Positions 1-6,613 of a DNA stretch of 10,721 bases are shown piece after piece. The DNA comes from Parvibaculum sp. (GTDB lineage: Bacteria; Pseudomonadota; Alphaproteobacteria; Parvibaculales; Parvibaculaceae): the NCBI GenBank assembly GCA_014359855.1, contig JACIYQ010000291.1, positions 1 through 10,721 on the forward strand, given 5' to 3'. The notes beneath the pieces were generated by a model. It made no database searches and was not told the origin of the DNA. It saw only the letters and a list, made by a program, of their open reading frames with translations. A program made the position numbers and the translations under genes. The number at the start of each line of letters is the position of its first letter. The first letter of the stretch is position 1.

Positions 1-536
1 AGGAAGCGAATTGCCAACTGCCGAACTGGGTGCGGCAGCGCTCGCGCTGGATCAAAGGCTGGATGCAGACCTATCTCGTGCGCATGCGCCACCCGGTGAA
101 GCTCTATCGTGCCCTCGGGCTCAAGGGGTTTGCAGGATTCCAGCTGCTGATCGGCGGTTTCACGCTTTCAAGCCTCGTCCACCCGCTGTTCTACGCGGCC
201 GCGGTGATCGCGCTGGCAAAACGGGGAGTGCCCGGCGATTTTTCCGGCGGGGCGGGGCTCGCGCTGTTCAACATCCTCGTGCTCGTTTCCGGCTATTCGC
301 TCTCGATTGCGGCCGGCATGGCTGCCGTTTCGGCGAGAGGGCTGCTGCCGCTTCTCGGGCAGACGCTGATGATGCCGCTCTACTGGCTGCTTATCTCCGC
401 GGCCGCCTACAAGGCCCTGTGGCAGTTCGTTACCCGGCCTTTCCATTGGGAAAAGACCGACCATGGCATCAGCCGGATGGTCGAGAGCCGGCTCTTGAGC
501 AGCAGCGGAAAGGACTTTCCGCTGGCGCCGTACTAA
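1..536 (+). CDS. Membrane glycosyltransferase family 2, C-terminal part (5' truncated by window)
   Basis: The reading frame enters from the left edge (codons from base 3) and ends at TAA 534-536, leaving about 177 residues. Near the start it reads PNWVRQRSRWIKGW, which contains the QxxRW signature (QRSRW) of processive or cellulose-synthase-like GT2 enzymes, where it helps bind the acceptor or nascent glycan. After it come three long hydrophobic stretches, around FQLLIGGFTLSSLVHPLFY, ALFNILVLVSGYSLSIAAG and TLMMPLYWLLISAAAYKAL, which fits the usual C-terminal membrane bundle. The tail RPFHWEKTDHG is typical of alphaproteobacterial members. The catalytic GT-A domain (DxD and related motifs) lies outside the window, so donor sugar and product cannot be named. 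No strong hairpin lies between its stop and the response regulator 65 bases on, so read-through is possible. Family is fairly sure; function is not. Confidence 0.85.
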   Translation, partial: EANCQLPNWVRQRSRWIKGWMQTYLVRMRHPVKLYRALGLKGFAGFQLLIGGFTLSSLVHPLFYAAAVIALAKRGVPGDFSGGAGLALFNILVLVSGYSLSIAAGMAAVSARGLLPLLGQTLMMPLYWLLISAAAYKALWQFVTRPFHWEKTDHGISRMVESRLLSSSGKDFPLAPY

Positions 537-601
537 CCAATCGCTAAAGAGTTCTGGCCGATAGTGGACCCCGAACCGCAAGGAAGGCTTGAGAAACGCC
601 C

Positions 602-1132
602 ATGTCGCAGGAAACGAAAAAGAACGGTGGCGGAAGCGGCTCCAAGGCCTATGCGAAGCTCACCGTGTTGATCGTCGAGGACACGGCCTACATGGCGAAC
701 ATGCTTCGCAGCATCCTGAGCGGCCTCGGCGTGAAGAAGATCGTGGGCGCGCGCACATGCGAGGATGCGTTGGGCTCGCTGCTCATCGACAGCATCGACA
801 TTGCGATCGTCGATGAGCTGGAACCGCCGCTCGACGGACTTTCCGTGGTGCGCTCGGTGCGCACGGCCGAGCAAGGCAAACTGAACGAACTTCCCGTGAT
901 CTACATGACGACGCGGCGCGAGCAGGGCGCGATCATCGAAGCGCGGGATGCGGGCGTGAACGAAATCCTCTCCAAGCCTTTCTCCGTGCAGCAACTGACC
1001 GACCGGATCGACGCCGTACTGACGCGGCCGCGTACCCTCGTGCGTTCCGCGGATTTCACCGGACCCGATCGCCGCCGCCGGCGCGATGGCGATGCCCCGG
1101 CCATGCGCCGCGAAAGCGACCGCCAGAGCTGA
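602..1132 (+). CDS. Single-domain (CheY-like) response regulator with basic C-terminal tail
   Basis: A 176-residue protein with a receiver domain at about residues 20-140 and no output domain. All phosphorylation residues are visible: acidic pair E26-D27 in LIVED, phospho-acceptor D71 in IAIVDE, hydroxyl residue in YMTT (T103/T104) and K125 in LSKPF. The D27-D71 distance (44) equals that of CheY. The tail from about residue 143 is basic and contains DFTGPDRRRRRDG, a GPDRR-type motif seen in other alphaproteobacterial stand-alone receivers; its role is not known to me. No histidine kinase is present here, so the partner is unknown. The N-terminal 16 residues are polar and glycine/serine-rich. 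A purine-rich AAGGAAGG lies 14 bases before the ATG, a rather long spacing, so translation initiation is not well defined. The stop is three bases from the convergent matB stop. Confidence 0.9.
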   Translation: MSQETKKNGGGSGSKAYAKLTVLIVEDTAYMANMLRSILSGLGVKKIVGARTCEDALGSLLIDSIDIAIVDELEPPLDGLSVVRSVRTAEQGKLNELPVIYMTTRREQGAIIEARDAGVNEILSKPFSVQQLTDRIDAVLTRPRTLVRSADFTGPDRRRRRDGDAPAMRRESDRQS

Positions 1133-1135
1133 CGC

Positions 1136-2656
1136 TCAGGCGTTGCCGCAGGTTTCCCTCAACAGGTTTTTCTGCACCTTACCCATGGTGTTGCGCGGCA
1201 GGCTTTCGACGAAGAGGGCGCGCTTCGGCACTTTGTAATTCGCGACCTTGTCTTTCAGGCGTGCGATGAGCGTTGCCTCGTCGAGCAGGAAGCCATGACG
1301 CAGAACGACGACGGCCGCACCCGCTTCGCCGAAATCGGCATGCGGCACGCCGACCACCGCGGATTCGAGTACTTCGGGCATGTCGTCTATGAGTTCCTCG
1401 ATCTCTTTCGGGTAGACATTGAAGCCACCGGAAATGATGAGGTCCTTCGCGCGGCCGACGAGATGGACATAGCCGTCCGCGTCGATCATGGCGACATCGC
1501 CCGTTTTGAACCAGCCGTCCTCAGTGAATTCCTCGGCCGATTTTTCCGGCATGCGCCAGTAGCCGCGGAAGACATTGGCGCCGCGCACCTGAAGACCGCC
1601 GGCCTCACCCGCGGCGAGCGGCGCGCCCTCGTCGCTCATGACGCGCAGATCAACACCAGGCAAAGGAAAGCCTACCGTTCCCGGCCGGCGTTCGCCGTCA
1701 TAGGGGTTCGATGCATTCATGCCGGTTTCCGTCATGCCGTATCGCTCGAGGATGGCGTGCCCTGTGCGTGCGCGGAATTCCTCGAAGGTCTCGGCGAGAA
1801 GCGGCGCGGAGCCGGAAGTGAAGAGCCGCATGTGAGCCACGGGCTCGCGGCAGAAGTCGTCGCCCGACAGAAGCCGCGTGTAGAAGGTCGGCACGCCCAT
1901 GAAGGCCGTGGCGCGAGGCAGCTCGCGGATCACGTCCTCGCGGTCGAATTTCCGCAGCCAGATCATCTTCGCGCCCGAGAGCAGCGCGCAGTGGCAGGCA
2001 ACGAAAAGACCGTGAGCGTGGAAGATGGGAAGCGCGTGGAGAAGGATGTCCGCCTCGGTGAAGCACCATGAGTCACGAAGGGCAATGCCGTTGGCGGCGA
2101 GATTGCCATGCGTGAGCATTGCCCCTTTCGGCTTGCCCGTCGTGCCGGAGGTATAGAGGATCGCCGCGAGATCGTCGGCGCCGCAGGCGACCGGCTCGCA
2201 GGGCTCCGTCGCGCCGGCGGCAGCGTCGATGAAGCTTCCGCCCGCTTCCCAGTCGAGCGTAAGGAGATGGGGTGTCCCGCGGCGGTCGCATATCTCCTTC
2301 AGGGAGGCTTCGACGGAGGGATCGCAGATCACGAGCGAGGGTTCGGCATTGCCGACGAGGTAATCGACCTCGTCCGCGCGGTAAGCCATGTTCATCGGCA
2401 GGAAAACAAAGCCGCCGCGCAGGCAGGCGAGATAGACGGCAAGCGCTTCCGGCGACTTTTCGACCTGCAGCGCGACACGGTCTCCGCGCGCCAGCCCGAG
2501 CTGCGCAAAAAGGGCCGCATAGCGCGCTGCCGTTGCCAGCAGGTCGTTGAAGGACCAGATGCGCGGGCCGCGCGAACGGTCGGGCGCTTCGATTGCCGTG
2601 CGCGTTCGGTCCTGCGGAAGGGACGCTTTGATGAGCGTATAGAGAGAGGGGCTCAT
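1136..2656 (-). CDS. matB: Malonyl-CoA synthetase (acyl-adenylate-forming enzyme, MatB type)
   Basis: A 506-residue ANL-superfamily ligase, full length. It should activate malonate with ATP to malonyl-AMP and then malonyl-CoA in the cytosol. Motifs in order: P-loop YTSGTTGKPKG (168-178), LPIFHAHGLF (209-218), SGSAPL (281-286), ERYGMTE (304-310), TGD (385-387), hinge region GRAKDLIISGG (401-411) and the A10 region LPRNTMGKVQKN (486-497) with catalytic-type K493. The stretches ILERYGMTETGMNASNPYDG and FRGYWRMPEKSAEEF are very close to what I know of rhizobial MatB, which favours malonate over fatty acids or coumarate; methylmalonate is a possible second substrate. The partner matA (malonyl-CoA decarboxylase) is not in the window. 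The start at 2656 has only a weak purine stretch (GCGAGA) upstream. Confidence 0.85.
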   Translation of the reverse strand: MSPSLYTLIKASLPQDRTRTAIEAPDRSRGPRIWSFNDLLATAARYAALFAQLGLARGDRVALQVEKSPEALAVYLACLRGGFVFLPMNMAYRADEVDYLVGNAEPSLVICDPSVEASLKEICDRRGTPHLLTLDWEAGGSFIDAAAGATEPCEPVACGADDLAAILYTSGTTGKPKGAMLTHGNLAANGIALRDSWCFTEADILLHALPIFHAHGLFVACHCALLSGAKMIWLRKFDREDVIRELPRATAFMGVPTFYTRLLSGDDFCREPVAHMRLFTSGSAPLLAETFEEFRARTGHAILERYGMTETGMNASNPYDGERRPGTVGFPLPGVDLRVMSDEGAPLAAGEAGGLQVRGANVFRGYWRMPEKSAEEFTEDGWFKTGDVAMIDADGYVHLVGRAKDLIISGGFNVYPKEIEELIDDMPEVLESAVVGVPHADFGEAGAAVVVLRHGFLLDEATLIARLKDKVANYKVPKRALFVESLPRNTMGKVQKNLLRETCGNA

Positions 2657-2688
2657 TTGATCTCGCTGTCTCGGAAAGCCGATCCGCC

Positions 2689-2694
2689 CTTATA
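2689..2694 (-). promoter_or_regulatory. Possible -10 element for matB
   Basis: On the minus strand TATAAG (5/6 match to TATAAT) lies in the 71-base gap between betT and matB and would give a leader of about 25 bases. I see no good -35 at 16-18 bases, so this is only suggestive. The rest of the gap holds short GC-rich inverted repeats (TCCGC/GCGGA) without a T-run. Confidence 0.25.
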
Positions 2695-2727
2695 GCGGAG
2701 GCGGCCCCTTACCGCATCATTCTCTCG

Positions 2728-4704
2728 CTAGCCTGCCGCGTGCATGTTCAGATAGTGCATGTGCCGCTCGTACTGGCCGAGAAGATCCGCGATCACCTGT
2801 TCCTTGCCGAAACCCATGATGTCGTAGCGCTGACCGCCCTCGCGCAACGCCACTTCGGCGCGCCATGTGCGGTCCGGCCCTTCGCGTTCGCCTTCAAGCG
2901 CTGTGACGGCGAAACTCGGCACGGGAACGCTGCGTAACGTCACGCCGTAGACAAAGACATCTTCGCCATGCGTGACGACGATGCGGGCATCGCGCTCGGC
3001 GACCTCGACTTCCGCCGACATGCCCCGCCCGCGAATTTCTTCCGCGACCTCCTTCAGCGCGGGCACCACCGTGTCGCGCAGGAAGGCGACGGCGCGCTCG
3101 CGCGTGGGCTGGTGCAACAGAACGGCGAGCCTGTGCTTCCAGGGGACAGGCGCATGGCCCGCTGCCAGGCCCGGCGCTGCCTGCAGGCTTTGCTGTCGGT
3201 GCGTTTCGTGCCGAAGCGCCGTGAAGAGACCGTAACAGACAACGAGGAGGATGGCCGCGAGCGGAAATCCGCTGGCGATTGCACCGGTCTGCAGTGCGGC
3301 AAGACCGCCCGCAAGCAGAAGCACCGCCGCGACGGCACCTTCCGTCAGCGCCCAGAAGACGCGCTGCCAGACCGGCGGCTCCGGCTCGCCGCCCGACGTG
3401 ATGATGTCGATGACGAGGCTTCCCGAGTCCGACGAGGTGACAAAGAACGTTACGACGAGGAGGGTCGCGATCGTCATGGATATGCCGGCGAATGGCAGAT
3501 GCCCGAGGAACTGGAAGAGCGCAACGGCGACATCCGCCTGCACGGCATCGACCATTTGCGCCGATCCGTCGAGTTGCATGGCAAGCGCCGTGTTGCCGAA
3601 AACGGTGAACCAGAGAAAGGTGAAACCGGAGGGAACAAGCAACACGCCGATGACGAATTCGCGAATGGTGCGGCCTCGTGAAATGCGCGCGATGAACATG
3701 CCGACGAAGGGCGACCAGGAAATCCACCAGCCCCAGTAGAAAAGCGTCCAGCCGCCGATCCATTCATTTGGCTGGTAGGCATAGAGCGTGAACGTCTTGC
3801 CGACGAGGTCGCTGAGATAGCCGCCGGTATTCTGCATCGCCGCCTGAAGAAGGAAGACCGTCGGCCCGACAGCAAGCACGAAGAGCATGAGCACGATTGC
3901 GAGGCCGAGATTGAGTTCCGACAGACGGCGAATGCCCGCATTGATGCCGGAAACGACGGAGGCCGTCGCCAGCAATGTGATGCCCGCGATAAGCATGAGC
4001 TGTACGGATATATCGGGCTTGATGCCGAAGAGGTAATCGAGACCGGCATTGACCTGCAAGACGCCGAGGCCGAGCGAGGTTGCGACGCCGAACATGGTGC
4101 CGAAGACGGCGAAGATGTCGACCAGGTGACCGATCGGCCCGTAAATGCGCTCGCCGATCAGCGGATAGAGCGCCGAGCGGACGGTGAGCGGCAGTCCCTG
4201 ACGGAAGGAGAAATAGGCGAGCGCCAGACCCATGACGGCATAGATCGCCCAGGCATGGAGCCCCCAATGGAAGAAGGAAAGCTGCATGGCGTTGCGGGCG
4301 GCTTCCACCGTGCCGCCCTCGCCGACGGGCGGCGACGCGAAATGGAGCACGGGCTCCGCCACCCCGTAAAACATGATGCCGATGCCCATGCCGGCGCTGA
4401 ACAGCATGGCGAACCAGGAAGCCGTCGAGAAATCGGGCTCTGAATCGTCGGGCCCGAGCTTGATCGCGCCCATGGAACTCGCCGCAATGCCGATGGCAAA
4501 GACAAGAAACGTCGCCACCGCCGCAACATAGAACCAGCCCATCTCGTGGACGATCCACGACTGGATCGCGGCAAAAACGATGGAAGCGTCGTCGGGATCG
4601 TGAACAACAAGGAGAAGTGCGGTGAAAATCAGCGCCGCGGAACCCACAAAGACGGGCACATTCGCCTGAAAGAAACGGGGCCGTTTCTCTTCCGTACCGG
4701 CCAT
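2728..4704 (-). CDS. betT: BCCT-family transporter, BetT-like (choline or betaine uptake)
   Basis: A 658-residue betaine/choline/carnitine transporter, close in length to E. coli BetT (677). Expected role: secondary uptake of choline or another quaternary ammonium compound across the inner membrane for osmoprotection. Key features: FSAGMGIGIMFYGVAEP (102-118), with the glycine-rich unwound helix; TMFGVATSLGLG (203-214); and the BCCT signature YWGWWISWSPFVGMFIARIS (323-342) with its tryptophan-rich substrate box, then RGRTIREF. About twelve hydrophobic spans end near residue 510. A hydrophilic tail of about 150 residues follows (VEVAERDARIVV, MHYLNMHAAG end), as in long BetT proteins where the tail senses osmolarity. 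I chose the ATG at 4704 because GGGAGA precedes it by 7 bases; the frame stays open 46 codons further upstream, but that part (CAMLPAKSHNHSRK) looks non-coding. No betAB or betI is adjacent, so choline specificity is inferred. Confidence 0.87.
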   Translation of the reverse strand: MAGTEEKRPRFFQANVPVFVGSAALIFTALLLVVHDPDDASIVFAAIQSWIVHEMGWFYVAAVATFLVFAIGIAASSMGAIKLGPDDSEPDFSTASWFAMLFSAGMGIGIMFYGVAEPVLHFASPPVGEGGTVEAARNAMQLSFFHWGLHAWAIYAVMGLALAYFSFRQGLPLTVRSALYPLIGERIYGPIGHLVDIFAVFGTMFGVATSLGLGVLQVNAGLDYLFGIKPDISVQLMLIAGITLLATASVVSGINAGIRRLSELNLGLAIVLMLFVLAVGPTVFLLQAAMQNTGGYLSDLVGKTFTLYAYQPNEWIGGWTLFYWGWWISWSPFVGMFIARISRGRTIREFVIGVLLVPSGFTFLWFTVFGNTALAMQLDGSAQMVDAVQADVAVALFQFLGHLPFAGISMTIATLLVVTFFVTSSDSGSLVIDIITSGGEPEPPVWQRVFWALTEGAVAAVLLLAGGLAALQTGAIASGFPLAAILLVVCYGLFTALRHETHRQQSLQAAPGLAAGHAPVPWKHRLAVLLHQPTRERAVAFLRDTVVPALKEVAEEIRGRGMSAEVEVAERDARIVVTHGEDVFVYGVTLRSVPVPSFAVTALEGEREGPDRTWRAEVALREGGQRYDIMGFGKEQVIADLLGQYERHMHYLNMHAAG

Positions 4705-4733
4705 CCGCCGTCTCCCTTCGATAATTTGCGCAC

Positions 4734-4769
4734 AAAAAAAGACGCATTGGCGGCGAAGGAGATCGCCGC
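4734..4769 (-). terminator. Hairpin followed by a T7 run, upstream of betT
   Basis: Read on the minus strand, GCGGCGA (4769-4763) pairs perfectly with TCGCCGC (4756-4750) around a 6-base loop, and seven T follow at 4740-4734 after an unusually long 9-base spacer. It could end transcripts of the 41-aa gene upstream or act as an attenuator in the betT leader, since it lies 30-65 bases before the betT start. The long spacer between stem and T-run weakens the call. The rest of 4770-4908 shows nothing I can assign. Confidence 0.4.
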
Positions 4770-4908
4770 GCTTCCGACTGTGGTTATGTGATTTCGCGGG
4801 CAGCATTGCACAGCTCGCGCCGGTGGCCAAGCTGCCTGGCATGACCGGTTCCCCCCGAAGCGCTGGCGGGTTGGACTCGTTTCGTCAGGCTGCGGTCCAG
4901 GCCGGCAT

Positions 4909-5034
4909 TCAGGCGAGAATCGCGCCCGTTGCTATGACGAAGAAGGCAAATGTACCGAGCAACAGGCCCAAGAGGCCTGCGGCGGCGTGTTGCAAGACGC
5001 TATGTTGCGGGATGCTCTTTCGCAATACCGGCAT
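4909..5034 (-). CDS. Small single-span membrane protein (41 aa), unknown function
   Basis: The minus strand reads ATG at 5034 to TGA at 4911-4909, giving MPVLRKSIPQHSVLQHAAAG followed by LLGLLLGTFAFFVIATGAIL and a final A. An ideal Shine-Dalgarno, AGGAGG, sits 5 bases before the ATG, one of the best ribosome-binding sites in this window. The N-terminal 17 residues are polar and basic (R5, K6, H11, H16); residues 18-41 form one continuous hydrophobic helix ending at the C-terminus. By the positive-inside rule the N-terminus would be cytoplasmic. I recognise no family. It lies 204 bases upstream of betT on the same strand, so a link to that transporter is possible but unproven. The opposite strand has a longer open frame here (4823-5092), but it lacks a comparable ribosome-binding site and has no family resemblance. 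Confidence 0.6.
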   Translation of the reverse strand: MPVLRKSIPQHSVLQHAAAGLLGLLLGTFAFFVIATGAILA

Positions 5035-5104
5035 TTTCCCCTCCTGGGTCCGCTTCCCGGTTCCGTCGAACAAGGATCGTCGTCAGGCGTGAACACTGCC
5101 TTAA

Positions 5105-5140
5105 CGGGAGAAATGCCCGCATGACCCGTTTGGACCATGC
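5105..5140 (-). terminator. Tandem hairpins behind the isomerase remnant
   Basis: On the minus strand GCATGGTCC and GGGTCATGC (5140-5119) form a 9-base-pair stem with two G-U wobbles and an AAAC tetraloop. The wobbles pair only in minus-strand RNA. A second short stem, CGGG/CCCG (5119-5105), follows directly. There is no T-run, so this would be a weak or Rho-assisted stop, or an mRNA-stabilising structure. Confidence 0.3.
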
Positions 5141-5149
5141 AGTTCTTTT

Positions 5150-5338
5150 TCAGCGGTGAGCGTTCATGGTCGCGAGGATGTCCTGCTCGAGTGCCCAGAA
5201 GCGGTCCTGACCCCAATGAGCGGGCATACCGTCGACACGGAAGGTAGGCGCGCCCCAGAGACCGGCCTCGAAGAGCGCCTTCACGGTTCGTTCCTCCCTG
5301 CCAGCTTCGACTTTGAAATCGAGTATATAATGACACTC
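5150..5338 (-). pseudogene. C-terminal remnant of a DsbA-like 2-hydroxychromene-2-carboxylate isomerase family protein
   Basis: The minus strand is open from an upstream TAA (5341-5339) to TGA (5152-5150). It encodes DFKVEAGREERTVKALFEAG, then LWGAPTFRVDGMPAHWGQDR, then FWALEQDILATMNAHR. The G-L-W-G-x-P-x-F-R-V block with its cis-proline, followed by WGQDR and a closing helix, is the C-terminal end of the DsbA-like thioredoxin-fold isomerases (HCCA isomerase / GST-kappa type), normally about 200 residues. Everything before this segment (thioredoxin strand, active-site serine/cysteine and helical insert) is missing, and tRNA-Gly lies 49 bases upstream. A GTG at 5284 with GGGAGG 8 bases before it could still start a 44-residue peptide. 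Family by motif is fairly sure; that it is dead rather than a shortened gene is inference. Confidence 0.65.
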
Positions 5339-5348
5339 TTAATGTCAA
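5322..5348 (-). promoter_or_regulatory. AT-rich promoter with overlapping inverted repeat
   Basis: On the minus strand a perfect -35 TTGACA (5348-5343) is followed 15 bases later by TATACT (5327-5322), pointing at the isomerase remnant. On the plus strand a perfect TATAAT (5326-5331) overlaps it without a clear -35. The inverted repeat TGACA-N7-TGTCA (5331-5335 / 5343-5347) covers the minus -35 and could be an operator for a dimeric repressor. The 15-base spacer is short, so promoter strength is uncertain. Confidence 0.45.
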
Positions 5349-5386
5349 ATATTTGCGAGGGATCACGAGGACGGGGGCCGGGGAAC

Positions 5387-5460
5387 TGGAGCGGGTGAAG
5401 GGAATCGAACCCTCGTCGTAAGCTTGGGAAGCTTCTGCTCTACCATTGAGCTACACCCGC
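5387..5460 (-). tRNA. tRNA-Gly (anticodon CCC)
   Basis: The minus strand folds as a full cloverleaf of 74 bases. The acceptor arm GCGGGTG pairs with CACCCGC, the D-arm is GCTC/GAGC, the anticodon loop is TTCCCAA with anticodon CCC reading GGG, and the T-arm is AGGGTTCGATTCCCT. The discriminator T and CCA end are encoded (TCCA at 5390-5387). The first pair of the anticodon stem (G-A) is not Watson-Crick; the other four are. The gene lies between the DUF2804 gene and the isomerase remnant, all on the minus strand. Confidence 0.97.
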
Positions 5461-5471
5461 GCAGTGCCTCT

Positions 5472-5500
5472 TAAGTACGGTTTCGGCCGGGTTTTCGCAA
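5472..5500 (-). promoter_or_regulatory. Promoter of tRNA-Gly
   Basis: On the minus strand TTGCGA (5500-5495), a 17-base spacer and TACTTA (5477-5472) lie just upstream of the tRNA. The -10 ends 11 bases before the first tRNA base, leaving a leader of about 4-5 bases for RNase P removal. It sits in the 48-base gap after the DUF2804 stop, so the tRNA is independently transcribed. Confidence 0.6.
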
Positions 5501-5508
5501 GAGGCGGC

Positions 5509-6528
5509 TTACCAGCGGTTGCGGACCTCCTCCGCGAAGCCGAGAAGCTCATTCACCTCGATCCGGCGGCCATCGTCGAGCACGGCCACGCCCGAAAAGC
5601 GCCCGAAAACCTGATGCTGGATCGAGCGCAGGAGCTTCATGTCCACCGCGCTGTGGCGGTCGACGATGGGCTCGAAACGCATTTCGAAGCGGCCGTCATT
5701 GCTGGTGAAGGACCAGGGCGCGCTATCGAAAGTGTCCGGCGGGATGTGGAAGGTCACCTGGTCGAACTTATGCGCCTCGCCGTCGAAGAAGATCATGTTT
5801 TCGGAGGCGGCGGAGGTGTCGCCGAAGCCATAGCCGATGTTGAAGCCGACGGATTTTCCTTCCGCCATGCCCGAGGCCGAGCCCCAGTACCAGACATTGT
5901 CCCAGGTCCAGACGCCGCGCCCCCAGTCGAGAACGCCGAAAGCGGAGGACGGCTCGAAGGCAAAGCTCTCGCCGCCGACCGAGACGCTGCCGGTGGCAGG
6001 CATGCAGTTGATCTTCTGGTTGTAATAGAAGGCGTGCGGCGCGCCGGCGAAGGGCGTTACGATCACCATCCGGTCCATCGGCGGCTGGCTGAGAATGAGT
6101 TCCGCCTTGAGGCCGCGCCCCTTGCCGAACCCCGGACAATCGACGGTGAGGCCGCGCCCGCCCCGCACGTGGCTGAAAGCCAAGCGGATTTTCGGGTGTT
6201 GCTGGAGGATGTCGCCGCTGTCGGCGCTTTCCGGCAGCTTCATGCGCCCGCGCGGCAGGAGGGTGACGATGCTTTCCTCCGTCGCGCGCGGCTCTTCGAA
6301 GTCGAACCAGGTGGCGCCGAGGAGCCCCATATAGCCATTGTCGGCGACGACGCAGGAAAGGCCGTAGCGTCCTGCCAGCACGCAGTAATAGTCCCATTCC
6401 TTGATGCGGTACCAGGGCGCGCCGATCGCCGCGCGGCTGTAGCGCCTGACCTCGCGCCGCGCCCAGCCCGCCTCGGCAAGGTGGCCCTCCGCGTCCAGCA
6501 GATCGCCCTCGCCCAATTCGTGCTGCAT
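5509..6528 (-). CDS. DUF2804 family protein, function unknown
   Basis: A 339-residue soluble protein with no signal peptide or membrane span. It carries the characteristic blocks of DUF2804: YYNQKINCMPATG (168-180), DWGRGVWTWDNVWYWGSASG (201-220), GFNIGYGFGDTSAASEN (228-244), a FFDGEAHK block (248-254) and PWSFTSNDGRFEMRFEP (271-287). The pattern is rich in W, Y, F and G, with many short strands, which suggests a large beta-sheet protein. I know of no assigned biochemical role. I chose the ATG at 6528 because AGGGGG stands 6 bases upstream; an 11-codon extension to 6561 has no such site. It is divergent from the radical SAM gene with 85 bases between the starts, so the two may share control. 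The stop is followed by the tRNA-Gly promoter. Family sure, function open. Confidence 0.85.
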   Translation of the reverse strand: MQHELGEGDLLDAEGHLAEAGWARREVRRYSRAAIGAPWYRIKEWDYYCVLAGRYGLSCVVADNGYMGLLGATWFDFEEPRATEESIVTLLPRGRMKLPESADSGDILQQHPKIRLAFSHVRGGRGLTVDCPGFGKGRGLKAELILSQPPMDRMVIVTPFAGAPHAFYYNQKINCMPATGSVSVGGESFAFEPSSAFGVLDWGRGVWTWDNVWYWGSASGMAEGKSVGFNIGYGFGDTSAASENMIFFDGEAHKFDQVTFHIPPDTFDSAPWSFTSNDGRFEMRFEPIVDRHSAVDMKLLRSIQHQVFGRFSGVAVLDDGRRIEVNELLGFAEEVRNRW

Positions 6529-6579
6529 CGCCGCCCCCTTTGCTCGCGGAAAGACTACCAATCCTCCCGGATTTGTGAA

Positions 6580-6591
6580 TGGCCAAGGCCA
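6580..6591. promoter_or_regulatory. Perfect 12-base palindrome in the divergent intergenic region
   Basis: TGGCC-AA-GGCCA lies between the divergent DUF2804 and radical SAM starts, 22 bases before the radical SAM ATG. Its position would let one bound dimer affect both genes. GC-rich palindromes of this size do arise by chance in such DNA. Confidence 0.3.
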
Positions 6592-6598
6592 GCGGCGG

Positions 6599-6607
6599 TG
6601 CTAGCTT
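6599..6607 (+). promoter_or_regulatory. Extended -10 element placed for leaderless transcription of the radical SAM gene
   Basis: TG-C-TAGCTT (extended -10 plus a 4/6 hexamer) ends 6 bases before the ATG at 6614, so initiation at the usual +7 distance would fall on the start codon. No Shine-Dalgarno is present in front of this gene, which agrees with a leaderless message. No good -35 is seen at 16-18 bases. Confidence 0.35.
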
Positions 6608-6613
6608 TTCCCC

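Noticed and set aside
1295..2071. 258-codon plus-strand open frame antisense to matB
   Set aside because: Shadow of a confirmed adenylate-forming enzyme; no recognisable domain.
2968..3681. 237-codon plus-strand open frame antisense to betT
   Set aside because: Strongly charged, motif-free translation typical of the reverse of a membrane-protein gene.
4823..5092. 89-codon plus-strand open frame over the 41-aa gene
   Set aside because: No Shine-Dalgarno and no family resemblance, while the minus-strand frame has an ideal site and a coherent membrane helix.
4932..5366. 144-codon minus-strand open frame over the isomerase remnant
   Set aside because: It is in a different frame from the recognisable isomerase fragment and its translation shows no known motif.
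5387..5460. tRNA-Gly as an integration (att) site of a genomic island
   Set aside because: No integrase gene and no duplicated 3' tRNA end is visible in the window; the adjacent gene remnant alone is not enough.
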